Under the pieces are notes generated by a model. It ran no database searches. It saw nothing but the letters and a program-made list of their open reading frames with translations, and was not told where the DNA came from. A stretch of DNA of 13,075 bases from Planctomycetota bacterium (GTDB lineage Bacteria > Planctomycetota > Brocadiia > SM23-32): assembly GCA_030604585.1 (NCBI GenBank), contig JAUVVP010000009.1, positions 1 through 13,075 of the forward strand. Reading direction: 5' to 3'. Shown in pieces: positions 1 through 8,700 of the stretch. Numbering within the stretch: position 1 is the first letter of the stretch; each line of letters starts with the position of its first letter. The position numbers and the translations under genes are program-made.

Positions 1-2
1 AA

Positions 3-1178
3 TGGAACGGCTCCTGGCGGCCGGCCCGCGCGGAAGGCTTGCTGAAGCGCAAGGGGCTGAGCGGTCCCCTGTCGGACATCTTCCGCGACCCGTTTGTGGT
101 CGTCTACGGGACCTCCGGAGACTCGGACCTGCACAAGGAGATAAGCCGGCGGGAGGCCGAGCGCTTCGCCCAGGACTGGAAGAGGCACTACGGGCAGCAG
201 GCGCGCCACAAGGCGGACACGGAGGTGACAGACGAGGACATCGCCGACGCCAATCTGCTGCTGTTCGGGGGGCCGGCCGTCAACGGGTTGAGCCGGCGAG
301 TATCGTCCGGCCTGCCGGTCAGGCTCCAGGACGGCGCCGTCGCGGTCGGCAAAGAGCGCTACAGCGGCGAGGAGCTGGGCGTGATGGTCTGCTATCCCAA
401 CCCCCTGAACCCCGACCGCATGGTCGCCCTGGTGGCCGGCACCACACCGGCGGCCCTCTACCAGGCCTTTGACCGCACCGGCCTCTGGTTCAACTGGGGC
501 ATCTACGACAAGTACAAGTGGTTCGATTACGCCGTCTTCGACGGCAGGACGGCCGGCCCGGAGTCGTTCCTTACCGCAGGCTTCTTCGACAATCAGTGGC
601 GGCTTGCTCCGGAGGGCGGGGCCCCGGCCGGCGGCGGGCGGGCGTGGGAAGGCGACCCCGAGGTGTCCGCCGCCCTCCTGCCGCAGGGCTTCCCGGCCCT
701 TAAGTCGGCCCTGGAGGGCGAAGGCAGCGAAGTCGTCCTGTCCGACGTACGGCCGACGGATATGGACCAGTATCGCGGCGCGGTCGGCTTCGACCGGTCG
801 TACGCCGGCCGGCCCATCCAGCTCGGCAACGAGACGTTTGAGAAGGGCCTCGGCGTCAAGGCGCCCTCCTCGGTGTCCTGGATACTGGGGCGCGGATTCC
901 GGCGGTTCAGTGCCACCGTAGGGCTGACGCACGGCTTCAAGCATGGACTGTCGCCGGCCCGTGTGGCGGCCGAGAAGGTGGTGTTCGAGGTCTGGGGCGA
1001 CGGCAGGCTGCTGAGTTCTACGTCGCCGTTGAGCTGGGCGGAAGGCGGACGCAGTTGGGCGCGCATCGCGGCCGACGTAAGCGGGGTCAGCGTCCTGGTG
1101 CTCACTGCTCGGCCCACAAGCGGCCGCACGTGGCTCTACGGCGCCTGCGCCTGGGGCGCCCCTACGGTGAGCCGCTGA
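3..1178 (+). CDS. C-terminal part of hydrolase-associated protein with NPCBM-like domain (5' partial)
   Basis: The frame is open from the window edge, so the real start lies upstream; the TTG at 39 is only the first possible start inside the window. 391 residues are visible. The first ~200 carry a GPLSDIF motif (visible residue ~21), a VVYGTSG strand and a YPNPLNP motif (~131-137). In my recollection these features occur in the C-terminal region of prolyl-oligopeptidase-like alpha/beta-hydrolase proteins of Planctomycetota and relatives. Residues ~237-391 resemble an NPCBM module, a putative carbohydrate-binding jelly roll: LSDVRP start, a GLGVKAPS segment, then FEVWGDGRLL. No catalytic triad can be assigned in the visible part. 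A role in extracellular glycan or glycopeptide degradation is inference. The gene converges on the PHP gene, with 34 bp between them. I am fairly sure of the NPCBM-like domain and less sure of the rest. Confidence 0.7.
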   Translation, partial: WNGSWRPARAEGLLKRKGLSGPLSDIFRDPFVVVYGTSGDSDLHKEISRREAERFAQDWKRHYGQQARHKADTEVTDEDIADANLLLFGGPAVNGLSRRVSSGLPVRLQDGAVAVGKERYSGEELGVMVCYPNPLNPDRMVALVAGTTPAALYQAFDRTGLWFNWGIYDKYKWFDYAVFDGRTAGPESFLTAGFFDNQWRLAPEGGAPAGGGRAWEGDPEVSAALLPQGFPALKSALEGEGSEVVLSDVRPTDMDQYRGAVGFDRSYAGRPIQLGNETFEKGLGVKAPSSVSWILGRGFRRFSATVGLTHGFKHGLSPARVAAEKVVFEVWGDGRLLSSTSPLSWAEGGRSWARIAADVSGVSVLVLTARPTSGRTWLYGACAWGAPTVSR

Positions 1179-1182
1179 GTCG

Positions 1183-1197
1183 CGCCCCGCCGGGGCG
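1183..1197. terminator. Hairpin between convergent genes, possible bidirectional terminator
   Basis: CGCCCC (1183-1188) can pair with GGGGCG (1192-1197) across a 3-nt loop. It sits in the 34-bp gap between two converging stop codons. No T-run follows on either strand, so it may only mark transcript ends or protect 3' ends. Confidence 0.35.
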
Positions 1198-1212
1198 GTG
1201 CGCCTGCACCTG

Positions 1213-1974
1213 CTAACGCGGCCTCTCGCCTCCGGGCCTCCACATGCGCGTCCCATGCAGCCCCAGGTCCCGGTAGAGCCAGACGGCGTGCCACTGGTGG
1301 CCCAACCTGTCCAGGCCATGGGCGTCGCTGCCCGGGCAGAACAGGAAGCCGCGCCTCTCGGCCGCCCCGTAGAACCGCCGGATCCCCTCGCAGGCCGACC
1401 TGTAGTTCTCCATCGAATCCGTCAGCTCCAGCGCAAGCCCGGCCGCGCGCAGCTTGTCCAGCAGTCGCCCAACGCGGCCCTCCTCGAGCCCGTTCAGGAG
1501 CGGCTCGGCCTCGAGCCCGCCGCCCAGGCCGCGCAGCGGGTGCGCTATGGCGTCAAGGACGGGGTGATCGCAGCAGCATTCGCTCAGGGCGAACCAGCGC
1601 TCGATCTGCTCGCGGCGGGCGTCCTCGTCGGCCCCGTCGGGATCGAACATCTGCAAGGAGTGAGTCGGCGCGGCCAGGACGTAGTCCAGCTCTGCCAGCA
1701 GATCGGCGCCGACCGACAGCGAACCGTCATGCAGGACGTCCACCTCGCAGCCCAGGTAGACCTCGAGCCCCGTGTCGAGCGCCTCGACCTCCCGGCGCAG
1801 CCCCAGAATGCGCTCGCACGTCTCCGGATAGGCGTGGTCGGAGATGCCGATGGCGCGGTAACCCCTCCGCTCGGCACGCTCGATGATCCGCTCGAGAGTC
1901 ATCTCCTCCCGGGCGCACGGCGATATGCTCGTGTGCACGTGGTAGTCAGTGAAGAACGCCGCCGGAATCTGCAT
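1213..1974 (-). CDS. PHP-domain phosphoesterase (histidinol-phosphatase-like)
   Basis: This 253-aa protein has the ordered metal-site motifs of the PHP family: DYHVHTS (residues 10-16), GISDH (43-47), GCEVD with the glutamate at 77, a histidine at 105 in APTHS, AHPLRGLGG with the histidine at 145, and GSDAHG (215-220). These residues normally hold a trinuclear metal centre that hydrolyses phosphoesters. The length fits stand-alone PHP enzymes such as HisK-type histidinol phosphatase, but no his genes are nearby and many PHP proteins act on other substrates, so the substrate is unknown. The ATG at 1974 is preceded by GGGAGG about 7 nt upstream, which supports this start. It is the last of three co-directional genes, 185 bp from the flavodoxin-like gene, so it may be transcribed separately. 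I see no clear promoter in that gap. Confidence 0.85.
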   Translation of the reverse strand: MQIPAAFFTDYHVHTSISPCAREEMTLERIIERAERRGYRAIGISDHAYPETCERILGLRREVEALDTGLEVYLGCEVDVLHDGSLSVGADLLAELDYVLAAPTHSLQMFDPDGADEDARREQIERWFALSECCCDHPVLDAIAHPLRGLGGGLEAEPLLNGLEEGRVGRLLDKLRAAGLALELTDSMENYRSACEGIRRFYGAAERRGFLFCPGSDAHGLDRLGHQWHAVWLYRDLGLHGTRMWRPGGERPR

Positions 1975-2118
1975 GCAATGCCTCCCTCATCCCTCCGCTC
2001 ACAGGCCCACGCGCCCATGGTACCACGGTGGTCAACGGCACAGCCAGAGAAAGGCACCGGCATCCCGCGACCCCTCATGCCAGAGTTGAACGGCCCCGCC
2101 CCGCCCCGTAGCAGCAGA

Positions 2119-2138
2119 GGGCACGGCACGCCGTGCCC
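2119..2138. repeat. Intergenic palindrome, 9-bp arms
   Basis: GGGCACGGC and GCCGTGCCC are perfect 9-bp inverted arms separated by AC. The element lies about 20 nt past the flavodoxin stop on the minus strand, so it could fold at the end of that transcript, but no T-run follows. A related, weaker form (GTAGGGCACGCCGT, with a 5-bp stem) occurs at 3212-3234. In my recollection similar GGCACGG...CCGTGCC palindromes are scattered through genomes of environmental bacteria, so this may be a REP-like dispersed element. Confidence 0.5.
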
Positions 2139-2159
2139 CTACGATTCGGCCGGCCGGCG

Positions 2160-2639
2160 TCACCCCCGCAGGGCCTCAACGAACGCTTGAATCTTCCCGC
2201 GCGGGTCGCCTTTGCTCACTTCCCCCATCCTGAGCGCAAGGACCGCCCTTGGCTGGCCGCCGCACAGTTCCGCCATGTGGCGCATGGCCCGGCGCGCGCC
2301 CAGCAGCATCCGCGTGCAGAAGAACGCCACCTCCCCCAGGCGCCCCTCGTGCTGCACAAGATACGTCCTGACCGGCCCGCAGACCGAGAACCCCCAGACC
2401 GGCGTGCCAATGACAACGAGGTCGTAGTCGGCGGGGTCCCTCCGAACCGGTTCGATCTCCGCCGGCTTCCGCAGGGCGGAGTCCTTCAGCGACACCAGGT
2501 ATCCCGTCACCCCGCTGCGGTCCTTCCTGTCGAGGATCTCCTCGACGTCGCACCCCAGCAGGGCGGCGATAGCCTCGGCCACCTTCCTGGTGGTGCCGCT
2601 GCGCGAGTAGTACAGCATGAGCACCTTCTTGTCGGCCAT
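2160..2639 (-). CDS. Flavodoxin-like FMN-binding protein
   Basis: This 159-aa single-domain protein begins with a beta strand leading into YYSRSGTTRKVAEAI (residues 10-24), the FMN phosphate-binding loop of flavodoxins. A second conserved stretch, GTPVWGFSVCGPVRTYL (78-94), corresponds to the loop that flanks the isoalloxazine ring. It looks like a short-chain flavodoxin or a flavodoxin-family oxidoreductase and would carry electrons between unidentified partners in the cytoplasm. No redox partner gene is present in the window. The ATG at 2639 has an AGGGAGA Shine-Dalgarno-like stretch about 11 nt upstream, a slightly long spacing. It lies 45 bp after the stop of the short membrane-protein gene and is probably co-transcribed with it. 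Confidence 0.85.
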   Translation of the reverse strand: MADKKVLMLYYSRSGTTRKVAEAIAALLGCDVEEILDRKDRSGVTGYLVSLKDSALRKPAEIEPVRRDPADYDLVVIGTPVWGFSVCGPVRTYLVQHEGRLGEVAFFCTRMLLGARRAMRHMAELCGGQPRAVLALRMGEVSKGDPRGKIQAFVEALRG

Positions 2640-2684
2640 AGTCCCACATTCTCCCTGGATGGCGTTCGGCCCGGGCCGCGCTGA

Positions 2685-3188
2685 CTACCGGTAGGACTTG
2701 AACAGCTCGGCCGGGTCTTCCACGTCCATGACGAACCCGCCGCTGAGGTCCCCCTCCCTGCGCAACCGGATGGAACTCAGATGATAAAGCCCGGCGTCAA
2801 TGTGCTCCAGCGGGCCGATGGCGCGGTTTGCCAGCCGCACGGCCACGGCCAGCATGACGAGACAGAACAGCCACTCCGTCGGCAGCCGCCTGCTCGCCAG
2901 ATGCCGGAGTTCCCGCCGGTGCCACAGCAGGCCCAAGACCCCGATCGCCGAGATCAGCGTCAGCGCCCGCCAATCCACCGGGAGCCATAGATGCCAGATC
3001 TGCAGCAGGATGAGGACAAGGGCCCATCCGACCCAGAAACACTTGAGCCCCGTCCCGGCGCCCTTCGGTTTCAGATCGAACACACGGAGCGAGATGAGCC
3101 CGACGCCGGTGAATATGAAGCACAAGGGGACCCACGTGAGGATCACCGAGGCCATTGCGGTCAGCAGCATGGCCGCTTGCTCGGCCAT
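2685..3188 (-). CDS. Short polytopic membrane protein, possibly truncated
   Basis: This 167-aa protein has about four hydrophobic segments (residues ~8-35, 49-67, 74-90, 104-122). After them comes GPLEHIDAGLYHLSSIR (125-141). That stretch resembles the end of the N-terminal part of much larger membrane proteins (the LIC_10190-type family, as I recall), where a D-x-GLYH motif precedes several hundred more residues. Here the sequence instead runs into a polar tail (142-167) and stops. I find no continuation of the family in the other two minus frames over the next ~120 nt. It is either a small protein in its own right or a deletion remnant fused to an unrelated tail. The ATG at 3188 has GGAGGAG about 8 nt upstream, and a good promoter lies at 3273-3301, so it is probably expressed. 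Function unknown. Confidence 0.6.
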   Translation of the reverse strand: MAEQAAMLLTAMASVILTWVPLCFIFTGVGLISLRVFDLKPKGAGTGLKCFWVGWALVLILLQIWHLWLPVDWRALTLISAIGVLGLLWHRRELRHLASRRLPTEWLFCLVMLAVAVRLANRAIGPLEHIDAGLYHLSSIRLRREGDLSGGFVMDVEDPAELFKSYR

Positions 3189-3272
3189 ACGTCGTTCTCC
3201 TCCCCGGGCCTGTGCGCCCTGTAGGGCACGCCGTCGCCTGCAAAGGTAAGGCAGCTCCGGCCGACACTGCAG

Positions 3273-3301
3273 ATGATACGCCGCCGGCGGAATGCGGTCA
3301 A
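3273..3301 (-). promoter_or_regulatory. Sigma70-type promoter for the membrane protein/flavodoxin genes
   Basis: On the minus strand TTGACC (3301-3296) is followed by exactly 17 nt and then TATCAT (3278-3273). Each box matches five of six consensus bases. Transcription would start near 3266, giving a leader of about 78 nt that contains a small GCCCT/AGGGC hairpin before the start at 3188. The -35 box lies just past the T-run of the preceding operon's terminator. Confidence 0.65.
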
Positions 3302-3311
3302 TCAGAGCGAC

Positions 3312-3368
3312 AAAAGACGGCCGTTTGGCGGGGTGCGCGCGAGCACGAGGCTTGCCCGCCGGCCGTCT
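3312..3368 (-). terminator. Long bulged stem-loop with T-run ending the export operon
   Basis: In minus-strand sense AGACGGCCG (3368-3360) pairs with CGGCCGTCT (3323-3315). Inside that, GCGGG (3359-3355) pairs with CCCGC (3332-3328), leaving a 4-nt bulge. The 3' arm runs straight into TCTTTTG. The structure lies about 25 nt beyond the stop of the beta-barrel gene, as expected of an intrinsic terminator. The T-run is short. Confidence 0.6.
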
Positions 3369-3391
3369 GGCGGGACGAGAACGAGGGGAGC

Positions 3392-4864
3392 TCAGAAGTT
3401 GTAGCGGAGGGCGAGGTAGACGTTGGTGTTGCGCTCGAACTGGGCGAAGGGGGTGTGGTCCTCGTCGCCGACGAAGATGTTGGCCCCGCCGTCAAGCTGC
3501 CAGCGGTCCGTGATGTCGTAGCTGAAGCAGGGGCGCAGGTACACCTCGTCGTCTGAGAGGCCGTAGAAGGTGAACAGCTCCAGCCGCAGGTCCTGGTTCA
3601 GCAGCAGCTTGGTGAGGCGCAGCGTGAAGGTGTGCCGGTCCTGAACCGTGCGCGGGCTGCCGGCCGGCAGATTGCGCGTGAAGGCGCCGTAGTCCTGCAT
3701 GTGCTCCAGGTAGTACTGCACGCCGAGCGTGAAGTCGCGCGCGACCTGGGGCAGGTCCCGACTGTAGCCGACAAGGAAGCGCCACTGGCTGTTGGGCACG
3801 AAGGGGGCGTCGCCGCCGCTGTCATCCCGCGAGCTGTAGTAGGCGAACTCGACGTTGCCGATGCCTCGGGCGACGGGCCCGCGCACGCTGGCCCCGTACA
3901 CATCGAGCCGGGGGAACGTGAACTTGCCCGTGGCGGGGTTGATGCCCACGGGGCTCTTCCAGAAGCCGCGGTATCCGTAGGCGGCCACCTCGTAGCTGCC
4001 GACGCCGCGGTATAGGCGCAGGGCGACTTCATCGTCGCGGAACCAACTGCTGCGGTCATCGGTGCGGATGCGCACGTCCTCCCCCGCCCGCCCGCCGACC
4101 AGCGGGTTGAAGTAGCTGAGCCGCTTGCCCGTCACGAACACATCGGGGTCGAAAACGGGCGTGTAGACCACGTCCAGGTTGGCCGGGCCGCTGAAGAAGC
4201 TCAGCTTCACGGCGTCCGAGGGCGCCTTCAGGTACTCGACGTCGCGCCCGATGAAGAACGAGACGTAGTCCTTCGGGAACAGGTCGTTGAGGAAGACCAG
4301 GTCGCCGGTGCCCCAGGTCAGTATCTGCCGGCCCGCCTTGACGTCCATGAAGCCGAAGGGCGAGAAGGCGGCGTTCGCCTCGCGCAGCTCAATGCGGGAC
4401 TCCGTGACCACGAAGTCGTAGACGAAGTCCGCCTTCAGGTTGAACTGGAGGCCGCCATAGAAGGGGTCGGTCTCGAGCCGGAGGCGACTCTCGGCCAGGC
4501 TGAAAGAGCCGGGCTGGTCCCCGTCGTCAACGAGCCGGGGGCCGATCCTCGTCTCCGAGAAGCCGTGCACGGGAACGGGCAGCCGCTCGAGCTGGCGGTC
4601 CAGATAGTCGGGCCATCCGGACGGCTCCAGCGCGGCGGGCGGCGCCTCGGGCCCGCCGATGTCGGGCAAGGGAGGAGGCACAAGTTCGCCTTCGTCGAGC
4701 GGGCCCCCGACGTCCGGCAGCGGCGGGGGCACAAGCTCCTCTTCCCGGTCGGGACCCGCGAGCTCGGGCAGCGGAGGCTGCTCCTGGCCGCGGGCACCCG
4801 CCGCCAGGAAGGCCGCGAGAACAAGCGCCACGACAGCCGCCGGAACCCTCTTGCGGGCCGTCAT
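3392..4864 (-). CDS. DUF1302-like outer-membrane beta-barrel protein
   Basis: This 490-aa precursor has a clear signal peptide: basic MTARKR, a hydrophobic core, and probable cleavage near GARG/QEQ (~residue 26). A proline-rich segment follows with three copies of a 17-residue unit starting PPLP at 30, 47 and 64. The rest alternates polar and aromatic residues as transmembrane beta strands do, contains GRQILTWGTGDLVFLNDLFP (178-197), typical of DUF1302-type barrels, and ends in the aromatic signature ALRYNF used for outer-membrane insertion. Its ATG overlaps the stop of the LolA-like gene (ATGA), which implies translational coupling. Together with the upstream RND and LolA-like genes it probably forms the outer-membrane part of an export route for a hydrophobic molecule. 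That role is inferred from the conserved gene association, not demonstrated. Confidence 0.85.
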   Translation of the reverse strand: MTARKRVPAAVVALVLAAFLAAGARGQEQPPLPELAGPDREEELVPPPLPDVGGPLDEGELVPPPLPDIGGPEAPPAALEPSGWPDYLDRQLERLPVPVHGFSETRIGPRLVDDGDQPGSFSLAESRLRLETDPFYGGLQFNLKADFVYDFVVTESRIELREANAAFSPFGFMDVKAGRQILTWGTGDLVFLNDLFPKDYVSFFIGRDVEYLKAPSDAVKLSFFSGPANLDVVYTPVFDPDVFVTGKRLSYFNPLVGGRAGEDVRIRTDDRSSWFRDDEVALRLYRGVGSYEVAAYGYRGFWKSPVGINPATGKFTFPRLDVYGASVRGPVARGIGNVEFAYYSSRDDSGGDAPFVPNSQWRFLVGYSRDLPQVARDFTLGVQYYLEHMQDYGAFTRNLPAGSPRTVQDRHTFTLRLTKLLLNQDLRLELFTFYGLSDDEVYLRPCFSYDITDRWQLDGGANIFVGDEDHTPFAQFERNTNVYLALRYNF

Positions 4865-5715
4865 TTCAGGTATTCCCGTGGGGCCTTGCGTAGGTAGCGT
4901 TCGGTGAAGATGTCCTCCGGCAGTTCAATGCCGTATTCGACGTCGGAGTACTCGGCCACGGTGTGGGCCACGGCCGTGTCGCGCTCGCGCAGGTCGCGCA
5001 TTACGGTCTTGGTCGCGGTCCAGTAGCCGTCCACCTGCTTCATGCCGAGCACCTGGTACTCGCGGTACTTCTCGCCGTTCTTGTCGTAGTAGTAGGCGGC
5101 GGTGGGCAGGAAGGTCTGCCGGTGGATGTACATATGGTAGTAGGAGAACTCGACCAGGTCGGCGTCCTTCGGCGTGTTCTTCAGGACGAAGTAGTCGTCG
5201 GTCCCCTGCACAAGCTCGTGCTCGTCGTCGGCGATGCTCCGGCCGGAGACGTCCTCGTAGAGGAAGTGGGAGACGATGAAGCTGGTCCGCTTGTCGGTGG
5301 CGGCGATCCGGTTGACCAGGTCCAGTCCCGGGCTGTAGAGCCAGCGGTCATCGTCGGACTCGATGTGCTTCCAGACCAGGAAGACCGTGCGGCGCACGTC
5401 GGCCGGGCGCAGGATGTAGGCGTAGAACTTCTGGTCGAGGCCTTCCTCGGCGTTGCGCCGCAGGATGATCAGTTCCTTCTCGCCGCGCTTCTTGCCCCGG
5501 GCGTCCATGATGGTCAGCTTGATCCGCGCGCGGCCCGTGCCGGCCTGGTAGTAAGCCACCTCATTGGCCCGCTCCACGATCTCCTCGACCGACGGTATCT
5601 CTTCTTCGCCCTGGCTTTCAGCGCCTGACCCGGTTCTCAGAACGCCGCCGGCCGCGATGAGCAGCGCCGCCACGCCGAGGACGGCCGGCAGCCGGCCGTG
5701 CTTTCTCCGGAACAT
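4861..5715 (-). CDS. LolA-like outer-membrane lipoprotein-sorting protein
   Basis: This 284-aa protein has an N-terminal signal sequence (MFRRKH, then a hydrophobic stretch to ~residue 27). The mature part matches the LolA-like family found beside RND transporters. PSVEEIVERAN starts the domain (~41), and DRWLYSPGLDLVNRIA (123-138) followed by SHFLYEDVSGR (149-159) is the family hallmark. The usual GSDF is replaced by VSHF here. The fold is an open half-barrel that shields a lipid tail in the periplasm, so it probably carries a hydrophobic cargo between the transporter and the outer membrane. The ATG at 5715 has GGAGGA about 8 nt upstream, inside the end of the transporter gene. It starts 3 nt past that gene's stop and overlaps the barrel gene by 4 nt. 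Confidence 0.88.
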   Translation of the reverse strand: MFRRKHGRLPAVLGVAALLIAAGGVLRTGSGAESQGEEEIPSVEEIVERANEVAYYQAGTGRARIKLTIMDARGKKRGEKELIILRRNAEEGLDQKFYAYILRPADVRRTVFLVWKHIESDDDRWLYSPGLDLVNRIAATDKRTSFIVSHFLYEDVSGRSIADDEHELVQGTDDYFVLKNTPKDADLVEFSYYHMYIHRQTFLPTAAYYYDKNGEKYREYQVLGMKQVDGYWTATKTVMRDLRERDTAVAHTVAEYSDVEYGIELPEDIFTERYLRKAPREYLK

Positions 5716-5718
5716 GGT

Positions 5719-8700
5719 TCATTCCTCCTCGCTTGCCGATCGTTGCGCCTGCTGCTCCGCCAGCAGCCTGCATTCGCGCCTTCTGGACATGAATCCGCAC
5801 GCGAAGACCAGCACGGGGATAAGGATGACGCTGAGCCACGTCAGCCTGTTCCACCCGAGCTGGAAGTAGCCGTGCAGGCTCAGGGCCAGAAGTATCACGG
5901 CCGCCACGGCGCTGACGATGCAGGCGACGCAGTTGCACGTTATCCGCACCACGCCCATGACGGCGAACAGCCTGTCCTTGAGCACCGTGACCAGGGCCGG
6001 CAGGATCAGAAGCGTCGCCACGGCGGCCACCGCCAGTATGGCGGCCATGAACATGCCGACGGTCTTATACGGCATCAGCGGCGCCGCCAAGAGCGGCAGG
6101 AAGCCGACGGCAACGACGATGGCGTTGCGGCTGATGGCCCGGGCCGGCTCGCCGAAGACGTGCCGCACCGCCTCGTCCCACGAGCCGAACTCCCGCACGG
6201 CGCTGCGCGCGCGGGCCAGGAAGTGAATGGCAAAGTCCACGGCCAGCCCCAGCGTCAGCGACGAGAGCACCGCCACCGGCATGTCGTAGTCCTTCCCCAA
6301 CAGGCCGATCAGGCCGTATATGAGGCCGATGGTTACGGTTAGCGGGATCATGGACAGCAGGCCCCACAGCGCCGAGTGGAACAGCACGGTCATCAGGATG
6401 AAGACGACCAGGAAGCTGCCCATGAAGGCCTGGAGCATGCCGCTGACCATCTTCCTCTGCCACGCCACGTTGATGTAGGTCAGGCCGAACCAGTTGTGCT
6501 CCAGCAGCACGGGCGGCGGGTTGGCGGCCACGTAGGCGTCAACCTGCTCGATCACGCGCTCCATGTCCCTGTTGTCGCCGCTCTTGAGCTGCATCCAGAT
6601 GTTGGCCCGGTCGAACTGCGGTGTGACGAAGTGCCACAGGTCGTCCGGCGTGTGGCTGTTCTGGAACTGGAACAGGCAGGTGGCGACGCCCGCCGCCGTG
6701 TCGGGTACCCTGTACTGTTCCTGCCGGCCGGACAACTCCTTGTTGACCTTCTTGACGATGTCCACCATGGAATTGCTCTTGCCGACGACGGGCGCGGCGC
6801 CGTCGTTGCCCGGCCGCACCAGTTCCCGCTGAAGGCCCTCGATGTAGCGGAGCACGTCGGGCCGCTTCAGCGGTTGCTCAAGCAGCACAGTACGCGCCGC
6901 TTCGACGGCGGCGATCAGATCATCCCAGTCCCAGGCGGCATCCGCATCCGCCGCGTCCCGCTTGAGCCGAAGCTCACCCAGCACATCGCCGAAGAAGGCC
7001 CTCGCTCCGCTTCCTCCGCCCGCGTTGGCCAGCCGCTCAACGACCCCGGCAGCTTCGTTATAGATGTGGGCAGCAGGTCCTTCGGGGTACTGTTCAGCGT
7101 AAACCGCAGCGGCGCGTTCGATGACGCCTGCCAGCTCGGCGGCGGCCTCCTCGACCACAGGTTCTTCCGGCTGCGCACTCAGCGCCAGGTATGCCTGGTA
7201 GGTGCCCGCGAAGTGCTCATTCAGGACGCGGTCGGCCACGCGAATGGGGTGGCTCGCCACGAACCACTTGGTGGGGTTATCGTTGATTCGTATCCGGCTG
7301 ATGCCATAGAGGGCCACGGCCAGCACGACCAGGGTGCCAGTCAGCACCAGCTTGCGGCGCGTGTAGGTGAAGCGGCCGACGGCCTGCAGCAGGCGCGTCA
7401 GGGGCGAGTTCGGCGCTTCCTCGGCATGGGAGACGCCGAAGTTCGCCAGCCGCCGCTCGGGGATGAACATCACGTAGGCGGGGATGAACGCGACCGTCAG
7501 CACCCACGCGACCATGATGCCGAAGGCGACGAAGATGCCGAAGACCTGAACCGGCGGAATCGGCGTCAGCGCAAGCGACGCAAAGCCCGCCGCCGAGGTC
7601 AACGACGTGTAGAGCATCGGCATGAACAGCTCGTCCATGACCTTCAGGATGGTGGCCTTGCGGTCCCGCGTGGCCTGGTAGCGATCGAAGAACTCGGACA
7701 GGATGTGTATGGCGTCCAGCACGGCGATGGGCGTGATGAAGATCGGGATCATCGAACTCATGATGTGCAAGGTGTAGCCCAATGCGATGAGCAAGCCCAT
7801 CGTCACGATCACCGAGACCAGCGCCACGATCATCGGGCTGATGACCAGGACCGGCTTGCGGAAGAAGACGAGCATCAGCAGGAAGATGACCAGCATGACC
7901 AGCGGCGCTGAGACGGCCATCTGCACGAACATCTGGTGCCCGAACGTGTCCTCCGCCACCGGCAGGCCCGTGATGTGGTACTGCTCTGGGCCGCCGAGTT
8001 CCTCAATCTTCTCCTGCAGACGCTGCGATACCTTGTAAGAGACGTCCTTGTGGGTGATGGGCAGGTAGATGCAGACGGCCTTGCCGTCCGAGGAGACCAC
8101 GGTGCCGTTCAGCAGCGGGTTGTCCAGGGCGGCTTCCCTGACGGCCAGGGCCTCCTCGCGGCTCTGCGGCAGCGGCTCCGACATCAGGTAGGAGAACTCG
8201 ACCGTCCCCGTCTCGATGTTGTGGTGGATCCGGTCCACCGTCGAGGGCGCCAGCAGGTCAATGACCACGACGCCCCTGTTCTCGACCTCGTCCGGCAGCG
8301 CAGGCGGGGCCTCCTCATCGGCCCCCGCGACGCCGGGAAGTGCAGGTAGACCTGCGGCCGTAGCCCCCGCTCGGGGCGCCGGTAGCGCAACCTCTGGTTC
8401 GGGCGCTGCGCCGGGGCCCACCCGTGCAGCGCTTTCGAACAGCCCCTTGCCGCGTAGGGTCGCGGCGAACTCGGTCAGTTCATGTATCTTCCGCAGCGAG
8501 TCCGGATTGAAGACGCCGTCCGCATGCTCCTCGTTCACAACCCCCACCACGATCATGTCGTGGACGGCGAACTCGTCCTTCATCTCGTCGTGGAAGACGC
8601 GGGCCGGGTCGTCCGGCGACAGCATGTTCTCCGGGTCGGTGTCTATGTGGACACCGGGCATGAAGGCCGCAAGGGCCACGGTCGCCAGCACCATGACGGC

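Noticed and set aside
1198..2190. Plus-strand 330-codon frame over the PHP gene
   Set aside because: The minus-strand PHP gene has ordered catalytic motifs and a Shine-Dalgarno; the plus-strand frame has none.
6376..7911. Plus-strand open frame (511 codons) opposite the RND transporter
   Set aside because: The composition is dominated by H, R, D and Q, typical of the complement of GC-rich coding sequence; no motif or start signal was found.
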